Assembly: GCA_040224245.1 (NCBI GenBank)
Contig: JBEGIR010000026.1
Span: forward strand, 64,414 to 128,413
Source: Puniceicoccaceae bacterium
GTDB taxonomy: Bacteria; Verrucomicrobiota; Verrucomicrobiia; Opitutales; JAFGAQ01
Direction: 5' to 3'
DNA: 64,000 nt
Shown one piece after another: positions 1 through 7,551 of this stretch. The notes under the pieces are model-generated. The model was given only the letters and a program-made list of their open reading frames with translations, ran no database searches and was not told where the DNA came from. The stretch's first letter is position 1; each line of letters begins with the position of its first letter. Position numbers and translations under genes: made by a program.

Positions 1-91
1 AGTAGAGTCAACCCAACCACAGCTGTTCATTTCGGTCAATAAGTTTTGAACAATCTGTGATTTACCGCAATCCCGCGATACACACCTCCAG
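1..91. other. window edge, no gene assigned
   Basis: The first 91 bases lie downstream of purN. A plus-strand reading frame open from base 1 stops at 40-42, so the tail of an upstream plus-strand gene could end here, but 13 codons are too few to recognise. An ATG on the minus strand at 29-31 starts a frame that leaves the window. Neither can be supported. Confidence 0.3.
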
Positions 92-685
92 TCAAAGCTT
101 CAGATAGTGACCCGGAGATACCAGCAACTCCAGAAACGATGCTGCCTCCAGCGCCTGAACCCGCTGTTTGAGCAACTCCGGAGTGTCACTTTTGTCAACT
201 GCACAGCGCTTCTGGATCAAAACCGGCCCACCATCGACTTCTTCGTTGACGAGATGAACACTGCATCCCGTTTCGGCGTCACCTGCGGACAGAACCGCCT
301 CGTGAATCTGTATATCCATCATACCCGCATATTTGGGAAGCAGGGATGGGTGCACATTCACAACCCTGCCCTGCCACTGCTGCACAAACCACGGACTTAG
401 GATGCGCATGTAACCAATCAAGAGGATGAAATCCATGGAGCGTTCTTCCATTTGCGCAGACACCTCGCGGTCATAGTCCTCCCGATCCCTGCCTTGCACG
501 GGCAGCCAAAGCGTCTCAATCCCTGCATCCCGCCCTTTGTCCAATATCCCGGCAGATTTTCTGTTGGAGAACACCAACTCGGGACTGCATTGCAACCTTC
601 CTTGCTTCCATGCAGCCAGAATCGGGACCAGTGACGATCCTCGGGTTGAACCCATGATCGCAAATCGAGGCAGGTTATTATTCAT
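92..685 (-). CDS. purN: phosphoribosylglycinamide formyltransferase (PurN)
   Basis: Cytosolic enzyme of de novo purine synthesis that transfers a formyl group from 10-formyl-tetrahydrofolate to glycinamide ribonucleotide. The 197-residue length is normal for PurN. Visible family features are an N-terminal strand plus loop (AIMGSTRGSSL, residues 9-19), the central LIGYMRILSPWFV segment, and the NVHPSLLPKYAG motif (about 110-121) containing the catalytic His. The GCSVHLVNEEVDGGPVL block follows, with the conserved Asp. The N-terminal loop reads GSTRGS where GSGxGSN is usual, a modest departure. The start at 685 is an ATG. It is followed on the same strand, upstream in transcription, by ruvX and the guanylyltransferase with short gaps, so a housekeeping operon is plausible but not proven. 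Confidence 0.93.
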   Translation of the reverse strand: MNNNLPRFAIMGSTRGSSLVPILAAWKQGRLQCSPELVFSNRKSAGILDKGRDAGIETLWLPVQGRDREDYDREVSAQMEERSMDFILLIGYMRILSPWFVQQWQGRVVNVHPSLLPKYAGMMDIQIHEAVLSAGDAETGCSVHLVNEEVDGGPVLIQKRCAVDKSDTPELLKQRVQALEAASFLELLVSPGHYLKL

Positions 686-735
686 CGTTCATTCTGTTGT
701 GTTGCATTCCCCTTCAACGACAGTTGCAAAATCGC

Positions 736-1191
736 TCAATCGTCAAGGTCCATCTCCCATTCTTCCAAGCTTCCCGATCCCGCAAGTTCCTGATCCAGAA
801 AATCCTGCAGGATCAGTGCAGCTGCACTTGAATCGAGTTTTCCTGAGCGCCGTTGCTCCCGCTTCACCTTTTCGGACCATGCCTGTCCCGCAACCTGCGA
901 CGTCAATCGCTCATCCACCCGATGCACCGGCAACTGGGGGAACTGCTCCTTAAAGCTGGCAATGAACGCATCAACCTCCTTTGCCTTAAACCCCACCGAT
1001 CCATCCATGTTGTAGGGATACCCCACCACGACAGTGTCGATGCGCCTTTGAGCGATGAGCTGCGCAAGCTTTTCCCATTTGGCTTCGCCAGTCGCGTCGG
1101 TGATTGCAGGCAGTGGCGTTGCAATGCCAATTTCATCGCCGTAACTCAGCCCCCAGCGTTTGCTTCCCCAATCGATTCCCAGACATCGCAT
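736..1191 (-). CDS. ruvX: RuvX/YqgF-family putative Holliday junction resolvase
   Basis: RNase H-fold protein of the YqgF family, linked in other bacteria to pre-16S rRNA maturation and proposed as a Holliday junction resolvase. The protein is about 151 residues. The first strand carries the catalytic Asp in CLGIDWGSKRWGLSYGD, and VVVGYPYNMDGSVG and the DERLTSQVA motif match the family (canonical VVGLPLNMDG and DERLTT). The downstream acidic motif is present as DSSAAALILQDFLD. An upstream in-frame GTG at 1197 would add two residues; I chose the ATG at 1191 because the family usually begins directly before this strand. It lies between purN and the mannose-1-phosphate guanylyltransferase on the same strand. 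Confidence 0.9.
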   Translation of the reverse strand: MRCLGIDWGSKRWGLSYGDEIGIATPLPAITDATGEAKWEKLAQLIAQRRIDTVVVGYPYNMDGSVGFKAKEVDAFIASFKEQFPQLPVHRVDERLTSQVAGQAWSEKVKREQRRSGKLDSSAAALILQDFLDQELAGSGSLEEWEMDLDD

Positions 1192-1218
1192 CGCCACCCC
1201 TTTCGACGTTCGGCTTCT

Positions 1219-2307
1219 TCAAAGAAATCCGCGCGTGGAGTCACACTCGCCCAGAGCCTTCACAATGCCCTTGATCTCCTGTGCTTTGCTGCGGTGACAC
1301 ACGAGAGTTGCATCCTCCGTGTGCACGACGATGAGGTCATCCACCCCCAGCAGCGCAGTGATGCGTTTGCCGTCGTTATACACGATATTGTTTGAAGCCT
1401 GCTGCACGACTCCCAGCCCCGACAGGAGATTACCCTCGCCATCCTTCGCTCCATGGCGCTCGATGGCTGGCCATTCCCCCACATCATCCCAGTCAAAGGT
1501 GGATTGGATCGTGACGACATTCTTCGCCTTTTCCATCACCGCAAAATCGATGGAGATTTTTTCAAGAGTCGGATAAGTCGCCCCTAGCAACTCACTGAGT
1601 TCCCTACCGCCCCGAAGTCCTTGAGAAATGCTGTTCACTCCTTCAAGTAAAGCGGGATGGTGCAACTGAAAAGCCTCCGTAATGCTCTCCACGCTCCATA
1701 CAAACATGCCAGCATTCCAGAAATACTCTCCACTGTGCACATATTCTCTGGCGCGTTCGATTGACGGTTTTTCCACAAACCGTTTCACATCATAGATCCC
1801 TTTACCCTCCTGACCGGGCCGCTCCGTTCCGCGATGAATGTAACCGTAGCCCGTCGCGGCATGCGTAGGGGTGATGCCGATGGTAACAAGCACCTTTTGA
1901 CTCCGAGCCACTTCAAATCCCGAGCGAAGGCATGCTTGAAATTTCTCTGCGTCGTGAATCACATGATCCGCAGGAAGCAACGCAAACACCGCCTTGGGGT
2001 TGCGATGACGCACCAGTGCCATGGCCAGACCCACGGCGGGAGCAGTGTCCCTCCCGACTGGCTCGGCAACCACATTATCCGGCGGCAGGTCCGGGCACAT
2101 TTCACGAATCGCGCTCTGCTGGCTGACATTCGTGATGATCAGAATGTGCTCCCTCGGAACCAAATCTCCAATGCGATCCAGAGTTTGGCGCAGCATCGGA
2201 CTGGACCCAACGATGGGGAGCAGGTGCTTGGGCCGCTCGAGTCGGCTTTCGGGCCAAAACCGCTCGCCTTTACCTCCCGCCATTATGACAATGAATTGAT
2301 CCTGCAT
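1219..2307 (-). CDS. manC: mannose-1-phosphate guanylyltransferase
   Basis: Makes GDP-mannose from mannose-1-phosphate and GTP, feeding surface polysaccharide and glycoprotein synthesis. The 362-residue chain has the nucleotidyltransferase signature GGKGERFWPESR near the N-terminus (residues 11-22), followed by PKHLLPIVG. Internal motifs include LLPADHVI and FVEKPSIERAREY, and FDWDDVGEW lies towards the C-terminus. The length fits the short single-domain GMP form, lacking the C-terminal cupin phosphomannose isomerase domain of bifunctional ManC/AlgA. It is the first gene of the leftward group with ruvX and purN. No other GDP-sugar gene is in the window, so the downstream glycan is unknown. 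Confidence 0.92.
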   Translation of the reverse strand: MQDQFIVIMAGGKGERFWPESRLERPKHLLPIVGSSPMLRQTLDRIGDLVPREHILIITNVSQQSAIREMCPDLPPDNVVAEPVGRDTAPAVGLAMALVRHRNPKAVFALLPADHVIHDAEKFQACLRSGFEVARSQKVLVTIGITPTHAATGYGYIHRGTERPGQEGKGIYDVKRFVEKPSIERAREYVHSGEYFWNAGMFVWSVESITEAFQLHHPALLEGVNSISQGLRGGRELSELLGATYPTLEKISIDFAVMEKAKNVVTIQSTFDWDDVGEWPAIERHGAKDGEGNLLSGLGVVQQASNNIVYNDGKRITALLGVDDLIVVHTEDATLVCHRSKAQEIKGIVKALGECDSTRGFL

Positions 2308-2393
2308 GTCTACTGATTGCTACTATTGCGTGCTCCAAGGTCAACCCGGAATCCCATGATCAGGCAAATGCTTGCACGATGCAAACAACGGTC

Positions 2394-2864
2394 TCACACG
2401 ATCTCCCAAACCGACTGCAACTCCACCGTTGAACCTGCCGGAAGTCCGGATACTGAAACTGCGGTTCGACTGTGGCGCCCCTTGTCTTCAAATACTTCCA
2501 CAAACAGGTCCGATGCACCATTGATGACCGCAGGAGACTGAGAAAATCCATACACCCCCCAGACAAATCCGGCCAATGATACCATCTGCTTCACCCGGTC
2601 GAGTGAGCCTGCGGCTTTTTTGAGAATGGCAAGCTGATTGATCGCACATAGGCGCGCAGCCTCCACTGCTTCCTCTACCGTACGCTCGGCACCTACAGCA
2701 CCTGTGTAGACCATGGCTCCGTCACGCATACAAATCGATCCCGCTAGGAATATCAGATTTCCGCTGATGCGGAAGGGCAGGTAATTGCCTACGGGGTCCG
2801 GTGCGACGGGCAGCGTCAGGTTGAGCGATGCAAGGCGGTTTTCAATGATGGAATCTTGATTCAT
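2394..2864 (-). CDS. RidA/YjgF-family protein
   Basis: A 156-residue member of the RidA (YjgF/YER057c/UK114) superfamily of small trimeric proteins, several of which hydrolyse reactive enamine/imine intermediates of PLP enzymes. Supporting features are the NLIFLAGSICMRDG strand, AVEAARLCAINQLAILKKAAGSLDRV helix and the C-terminal SRTAVSVSGLPAGSTVEL segment. That segment contains the Arg that in canonical RidA contacts the substrate carboxylate. It resembles the longer YjgF-like subfamily rather than the short 128-residue RidA. It stands alone with 86 bases before manC, and its substrate cannot be read from sequence. Confidence 0.82.
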   Translation of the reverse strand: MNQDSIIENRLASLNLTLPVAPDPVGNYLPFRISGNLIFLAGSICMRDGAMVYTGAVGAERTVEEAVEAARLCAINQLAILKKAAGSLDRVKQMVSLAGFVWGVYGFSQSPAVINGASDLFVEVFEDKGRHSRTAVSVSGLPAGSTVELQSVWEIV

Positions 2865-2974
2865 GATGCAAGGGTAAGGGATTTCATTCAGATTTCATAC
2901 CCGGTTCGCAGAATTCACAGCGTTCGAGTTTGGTAAAGGAATCCCAGATTAGTATTTCCAAATCCGGGAATTCG

Positions 2975-3514
2975 ATGCATCATGAAACGCAAACCATGTC
3001 CGTTCAACAACTCATTCTTCGCGCAAACCGCTACCTGGCTGCATCCCTGCTCGAAAAACGACTCATTACCAGTGCAGATGTTGAGCGGGCCAATTCACGA
3101 CTGCTTACCCTGCTTCAATCGCAGAGTAACCAGCGCATCTCGGTGCTCAGCATTCTGATCTATGACCTTCAGGCACTGGATGAAGACAGTCTCATCCGAT
3201 ACCTCGTTGAAAACCATCAGGTGGGACTCATGAATCTCGGACATTTTCGTATCGAGCAAGCTCCGCTTGACGACGTTTCCTTCGAAGAATGCAGTGCAAC
3301 CATGAGCATTCCGTTCGACCGCATCGGAAATGCCGTATGCATCGCTACCTGTTACTTTCTCAGCAAACCCGTCATCGACTATTGGGAAAATCGATTTGAC
3401 AAAGTTCTATGGTATACAACCTCCGTCGCGTCGCTGACCAACGCACTCGATCAGATTCCAAGGACGCAACCCGAATCGGATACTGGTGTCGACATGGAGT
3501 CGAATCCTGGTTAA
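2975..3514 (+). CDS. MshEN/GspE-N-domain-like protein, function unknown
   Basis: I do not recognise a named gene. The 179-residue protein begins with a helical segment (LILRANRYLAASLLEKRLI) followed by about 100 residues. Their pattern resembles the N-terminal domain of type II secretion/type IV pilus ATPases (GSPII_E_N, MshEN): LLEKRLIT-SADVE, then a run ending in a VGLMNLGHFRI-like strand and ATMSIPFDRIGNAVCIATCYFL. In MshEN proteins this module binds c-di-GMP; whether binding residues are kept here I cannot judge. No ATPase domain follows, so it would be a stand-alone module. An upstream TTG at 2930 extends the frame; the ATGs at 2975 and 2996 are better starts. It directly precedes two receiver-domain genes, suggesting a signalling role. 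Confidence 0.6.
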   Translation: MHHETQTMSVQQLILRANRYLAASLLEKRLITSADVERANSRLLTLLQSQSNQRISVLSILIYDLQALDEDSLIRYLVENHQVGLMNLGHFRIEQAPLDDVSFEECSATMSIPFDRIGNAVCIATCYFLSKPVIDYWENRFDKVLWYTTSVASLTNALDQIPRTQPESDTGVDMESNPG

Positions 3515-3570
3515 GTTCCACACAACTTGTCCGATTAACAAAATGATCAATCCATCAAACTCAATTTCCC

Positions 3571-3942
3571 ATGCCCAGCAAAATTCTCATTGTCGATGAC
3601 GACGACGATTTCCGGGGACTGCTCACCGATGTGTTCTCCCAGGCCGGATATGATGTGACCGCCGTCAACAATCCTCACCAGGCCATCACTACCTTTTGCG
3701 AGCAGCCTTTCGACGCAGTGGTCACCGACCACAACATGCCCGAAATGACCGGAGAGGATCTGATCAAACAAATCCGCGAACACGAACCCAACATCCCGGT
3801 CATTCTCGTCTCCGGATACCTGAATCAGGATCTCATTCAGAACCTGAAAAACGTGAACACGGAGATCTTCCATAAACCGCTCAATGTGATTTCACTGTTG
3901 CGTAAAACTGAAGAGAAACTCAATGTCTCAGCCAAGTCTTAA
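3571..3942 (+). CDS. single-domain response regulator (CheY-like receiver)
   Basis: A 123-residue stand-alone receiver domain expected to be phosphorylated by a histidine kinase and to act by protein contacts, since no output domain follows. The acidic pocket is in ILIVDDDDDF (residues 5-14), the phospho-acceptor Asp in AVVTDHNMPEM (about 52), the Thr/Ser switch region in PVILVSGYL, and the conserved Lys in EIFHKPLNV. The next gene begins 14 bases later and its N-terminal receiver is clearly a close paralogue, sharing the IL-IVDDDDDFR start and the KPLN-SLLRKTE end. This suggests tandem duplication and shared function. No kinase gene lies in the window. Confidence 0.92.
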   Translation: MPSKILIVDDDDDFRGLLTDVFSQAGYDVTAVNNPHQAITTFCEQPFDAVVTDHNMPEMTGEDLIKQIREHEPNIPVILVSGYLNQDLIQNLKNVNTEIFHKPLNVISLLRKTEEKLNVSAKS

Positions 3943-3956
3943 CCCTTGGTGAACAC

Positions 3957-5387
3957 ATGAACCATCGCATCCTTATCGTCGACGACGACGACGACTTTCG
4001 CTCGCTCCTGTCCGATTTGTACACGCAGGCGGAATATCAGGTCAAATCCGTCGGAAACCCGCTGGATGCGCTCCGTGTGCTTTCAGAAGAGACTTTTTCC
4101 CTCTGCGTAACAGATCAGAGCATGCCCGACCTCAAAGGCATCGACTTCATCGAACGATGCCGGGAATCCCGCCCGACGCTTCCCATCATCATGGTGTCAG
4201 CCTACCTGAGCGAAGATGTGGTCGCACGCCTGCGCACACACCGCGTCGAGGTTTTCCACAAGCCGCTCAACATCATGTCCCTGTTGCGCAAAACCTCCGA
4301 ACTCATCAAGAATGCGCACGAGGATGCAAGGGATCCTGCAGATTCTCATACTGGAAGCATGTTTTCGGAAGAAGACAGCAATTCCTCGGTCAAAGCCCCA
4401 ATCTCTTTATCCAGTCGGTTGCGCTCGTTTCCATTCAAATCCGATGCCAGCAAACGACTCAAAAAGGAAATTGAAGGCATCGGATCTGAAATGCCAAACA
4501 TGGTATTGGTTGCCGACGAGGGAACCCACTTTGACAAAATCTGCGAAGACATTTCGACAGTGGTGGATACCGAAAACCACCACTTCATGCGCTTCACAAA
4601 CAAGAAGATCAATGTCTTCGACCTCTCCAAGGCGATCACGGATGTTCCCCAGAACAAGACTCTGGTCTTTGCCCTGACGGAAGCTCAGCACATGGGCTTG
4701 GCACACAAGCAGGCACTGATGAAGTTGCACAAGCGGACCGGACCTTTTGTCGACGTCAGCAATGCGATCAAATTCATCTTCTGCCTGAATGAAGATCTCG
4801 ATACCCAGTTTGCACGAGGAGCCATTGATCAGGATTTCTACCTGATCATGGGTCAGAAGGAGATTTACATCCCGCGCCTCGAGCTGTGTCGTGAGGACTT
4901 GCCTGACCTTGCCAAGGGAATCGCACGTGAGTTATGTGACCGTCACGCCAGTGCGGAAAGTTTCGGCGGATTTAGTGCTGATGCGACAGAATTGCTCATG
5001 CAAACCGAATGGCCACACAACTACGCCTCGCTCGAGGCTGTGGTGGCGAAGGCACTCAAGCTTGCCCAGGGATCAACGATCACACGGGATCACCTTGAAA
5101 AAGCTATTGCGGCACCGGAAGCACCCCAGCACTCAGAGTTCTCGGACATCCAACCCGTTGTTGCGAATATCCCATCCGATCCAGCCGGTGCAACATCCTC
5201 CGGCAAGGACGCTGAGCGTCTGTCTGAATCGGTGGATTCTTCACGTGAATCCGCCCTCTCCTCAACCCGACCTTCACCCCGTCCCACACCGACCAAGCTG
5301 GGCGAACCCATGATTCAAAGCTTCACCATGCTCGAGCACGAAGAATCGCTCGCGCGTTCCATCCTCTCAGCGCTCTCACAGCGCTAG
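3957..5387 (+). CDS. receiver domain fused to a degenerate NtrC-like AAA+ domain
   Basis: A 476-residue response regulator. Residues 1-120 are a receiver with intact pocket (VDDDDDF), acceptor Asp in CVTDQSMPD and Lys in VFHKPLN. After a Ser-rich linker, residues about 175-400 follow the layout of a sigma-54 activator AAA+ domain. TLVFALTEAQHMG sits where Walker B should be, and FIFCLNEDLDTQFARGAIDQDFY matches the sensor I/ATNRDL region. REDLPDLAKGIAREL and TEWPHNYASLEAVVAKAL match the lid motif (canonical WPGNVRELENV). There is no Walker A P-loop, no Asp-Glu at Walker B and no GAFTGA loop, so ATP hydrolysis and sigma-54 activation look lost. Residues 400-455 are Ser/Pro-rich with no helix-turn-helix. 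I infer a signalling scaffold. Confidence 0.85.
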   Translation: MNHRILIVDDDDDFRSLLSDLYTQAEYQVKSVGNPLDALRVLSEETFSLCVTDQSMPDLKGIDFIERCRESRPTLPIIMVSAYLSEDVVARLRTHRVEVFHKPLNIMSLLRKTSELIKNAHEDARDPADSHTGSMFSEEDSNSSVKAPISLSSRLRSFPFKSDASKRLKKEIEGIGSEMPNMVLVADEGTHFDKICEDISTVVDTENHHFMRFTNKKINVFDLSKAITDVPQNKTLVFALTEAQHMGLAHKQALMKLHKRTGPFVDVSNAIKFIFCLNEDLDTQFARGAIDQDFYLIMGQKEIYIPRLELCREDLPDLAKGIARELCDRHASAESFGGFSADATELLMQTEWPHNYASLEAVVAKALKLAQGSTITRDHLEKAIAAPEAPQHSEFSDIQPVVANIPSDPAGATSSGKDAERLSESVDSSRESALSSTRPSPRPTPTKLGEPMIQSFTMLEHEESLARSILSALSQR

Positions 5388-5476
5388 AGCATTTGTGCAG
5401 GTTAATCGCTACGGAAATCTGGAGCATCCAACGCTGCCCAAGCGCATACAACTCCGGGATTAACCGGGCACCCGCC

Positions 5477-6697
5477 CTACTCGCTGTCGGATGCGGCTTC
5501 TTCGGCAGTTTGCCCCGAACGCGCTTCTGTCGGAAGGTTGCGGAAGAATCGCCTTGGATCGAGCAATTCGCGCTTGCGATTGAGGTAGTAGCCCATTTTG
5601 TCGGGATCCTCTGGATTGACAACGTCAATGCGTGCCGGACGTCCCGACAGGGGTTGGTTGGGGTTGAAACTGTTCACAACGAACTGATTTCCAACCACAG
5701 AAAACGTTTCCTTGACTCCATTTTCCCAATAAATCGAAGCACCATCCGATCCTGGATACCACGTGCCGCTTACACGTCCATAACGGTTGGTCCACGCACG
5801 ACCAAAACGCTTGAGTTCGATACGGCTGTCCTCGGATGCAGCAGCCCCCACTAACCATGTTCCCCGGAAGAATTTTTTCACCACACTGGTTTGACGCAAC
5901 ACAATGATAGGCATCCGAGTCACATAGTCCGTGCGAAACTCGGTGGCCCACGCTTCGGGTAGATCGTCCTTTCCAATCGGCAAAATGCGACTGGTGTATC
6001 CTTTGGCCTCTTCCAGAATATCCCCCGCACGATAGGCAGTCTGCTCAATCCGACGGCCATTGGTCTCAATGTTCGTCATTCCACCATCGTTCCAGTAGAT
6101 TTGCAGCTTCTCACCGTCTTTTTTCCAAAATCCTACAACATCGGTAAAACCCTCAAACTCATCCTTCATACCCGAAAAGCTGTGGCTAGTTCCCGCTGTG
6201 CGGTCTTCGTTAATCTGCAGATAAAACTTTTCGCCTGTGATAAGTTCGCCTTCCCACGCACCGAAGTAGCCTGAACGTTCCTCGTCTTCCTCAGCCGCCT
6301 TAGGATCGACGGTCAGGGCTCCGACTGCTTGCCTTTCCACCCGTTTGGCCAGCGAAACGGCCTCACCCGGTTCCACCTTGTGACCAGGAGCCATGATTGC
6401 GCGAACATCGGCAATACCAGGTTCAATTTCACCCACACTGAACTTCACGTCATTCTCAAACGTCAACTCAAGCCCCGTAGCAATTTGCTGCACGCTTCCC
6501 TCGTGAATGGTGGTATCAATCCCCTTCTCCAGAAAGTAAGTCGCACTGTTATCTGATTTTATCCGGAAAAATACGCCTCCGAGTTCAGGGTGTTCAAACC
6601 TCCACATCCCTTCCATTTCTGCATAAAGGGCGACAACACTGGTGGCAATAACAGATAAGATCAGCGAAAAACGGCGAAATTTGGGACAGATGAGCAT
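5477..6697 (-). CDS. secreted protein with three related beta-rich repeats, unknown function
   Basis: I do not recognise this 406-residue protein. An N-terminal signal peptide is clear: basic FRR, hydrophobic FSLILSVIATSVVAL and a likely cleavage after ALYA. The mature part shows three loosely similar units of about 110 residues. Each opens with a GxW-type strand (GMWRFEHPELGG, GAWEGELITGE, GTWLVGAAASED) and carries alternating hydrophobic strands. The second and third end in a short aromatic stretch with a Gly turn (LQIYWNDGG, ASIYWENGV). That pattern suggests a tandem beta-barrel or beta-sandwich exported to the periplasm or outside. A TTG at 6718 would add seven residues before the ATG at 6697 but would lengthen the signal peptide unusually. 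It converges with the response regulator gene and precedes nothing obviously related. Confidence 0.65.
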   Translation of the reverse strand: MLICPKFRRFSLILSVIATSVVALYAEMEGMWRFEHPELGGVFFRIKSDNSATYFLEKGIDTTIHEGSVQQIATGLELTFENDVKFSVGEIEPGIADVRAIMAPGHKVEPGEAVSLAKRVERQAVGALTVDPKAAEEDEERSGYFGAWEGELITGEKFYLQINEDRTAGTSHSFSGMKDEFEGFTDVVGFWKKDGEKLQIYWNDGGMTNIETNGRRIEQTAYRAGDILEEAKGYTSRILPIGKDDLPEAWATEFRTDYVTRMPIIVLRQTSVVKKFFRGTWLVGAAASEDSRIELKRFGRAWTNRYGRVSGTWYPGSDGASIYWENGVKETFSVVGNQFVVNSFNPNQPLSGRPARIDVVNPEDPDKMGYYLNRKRELLDPRRFFRNLPTEARSGQTAEEAASDSE

Positions 6698-6750
6698 AGC
6701 AAAGTTGGAAATGTGCAAACCTGAAAAGTCGATTCAGACTTGCCAATAAT

Positions 6751-7551
6751 CTACTCGAATCGGGTTAGGCGGGTAAAGTCGATGGGAGCATAACTTATGT
6801 GTCCTTCCTTGAGACAATTCAAGTCCGTTTTCATTCGGGAATCCATGTTTTCTCCCAATTGGTACCGAAATTCAAAGACATTTGCCACCCCCCCTACTGC
6901 TTGGAAAAGCCCCGCAGCACGGGTCAATGCAACAAATGACCGCTGCACAGCGGTTGCTTCACTGGAATCCGGCGGAAAGTTGTAATTGTGCACCACGACG
7001 CGTTCTGGGTGATGCCTGTGTTCCTGCATCGCAGCATCGAGAAATCCGGCGATGCGCGCCCCATCAGTAAATAAACTGCAGCTCAAAGCTTCCGGTATTT
7101 CACTGCGATCCATCTGAATCGCTTCAAACCATTCTTTCGGCAACGATTTACTCAACGCGACAGCAGGTTTTCCCATTAGCGCCGCCTCGAGTGCAGCACC
7201 CACCGTTCCAGAACTGAGTACCGTGGCGAGCGATGCATTGTATCCGATGTTGATTCCAGATACGACCCCATCGATCTGCTCAGCATCAAACAGATTTCCA
7301 AGTGCAAGATTCACACAATCTGCAGGAGTTCCATGCACGGCCCAGGCCGGATGTCCCATGACCTCAGTCACTTCAACTTTCAAAGTCGCACGCCGACTGA
7401 TTGCTTTTCCAATCCAGCTCTGCTCTGCGGCAGGAGCAACCACCCGAATCTCACAGCTGGCACTTAGCGCATTCACCACAACGGAAAGCAGGGGCGAGTC
7501 GATGCCATCGTCGTTGGTGATCAGCACCGTCGGCTTAGCTCCAGCTTTCAC
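6751..7551 (-). CDS. surE: 5'/3'-nucleotidase SurE
   Basis: Metal-dependent phosphatase acting on nucleoside monophosphates, associated with stationary-phase survival. The 266-residue protein opens with VLITNDDGIDSPLL, the metal-binding NDDG motif of SurE. AVHGTPADCVNLAL and VVSGINIGYNASLATVLSSGTVGAALEA carry the conserved GTPADCV and SGIN(x)G-N-SGTVGAA motifs. I place the start at the GTG 7551: it overlaps the trhO stop as GTGA and has a GGAG nine bases upstream, whereas the TTG at 7560 sits immediately after that GGAG. Translational coupling to trhO is therefore likely. Confidence 0.93.
   Translation of the reverse strand: MKAGAKPTVLITNDDGIDSPLLSVVVNALSASCEIRVVAPAAEQSWIGKAISRRATLKVEVTEVMGHPAWAVHGTPADCVNLALGNLFDAEQIDGVVSGINIGYNASLATVLSSGTVGAALEAALMGKPAVALSKSLPKEWFEAIQMDRSEIPEALSCSLFTDGARIAGFLDAAMQEHRHHPERVVVHNYNFPPDSSEATAVQRSFVALTRAAGLFQAVGGVANVFEFRYQLGENMDSRMKTDLNCLKEGHISYAPIDFTRLTRFE

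Noticed and set aside
107-400. Plus-strand ORF opposite purN
   Set aside because: It is a shadow of the minus-strand gene: the opposite frame has all PurN motifs and this one has none.
5364-5389. Hairpin overlapping the end of the pseudo-AAA+ regulator gene (agcgct palindrome)
   Set aside because: The stem is decent but no T run follows and it lies inside the coding end, so it was not called a terminator.
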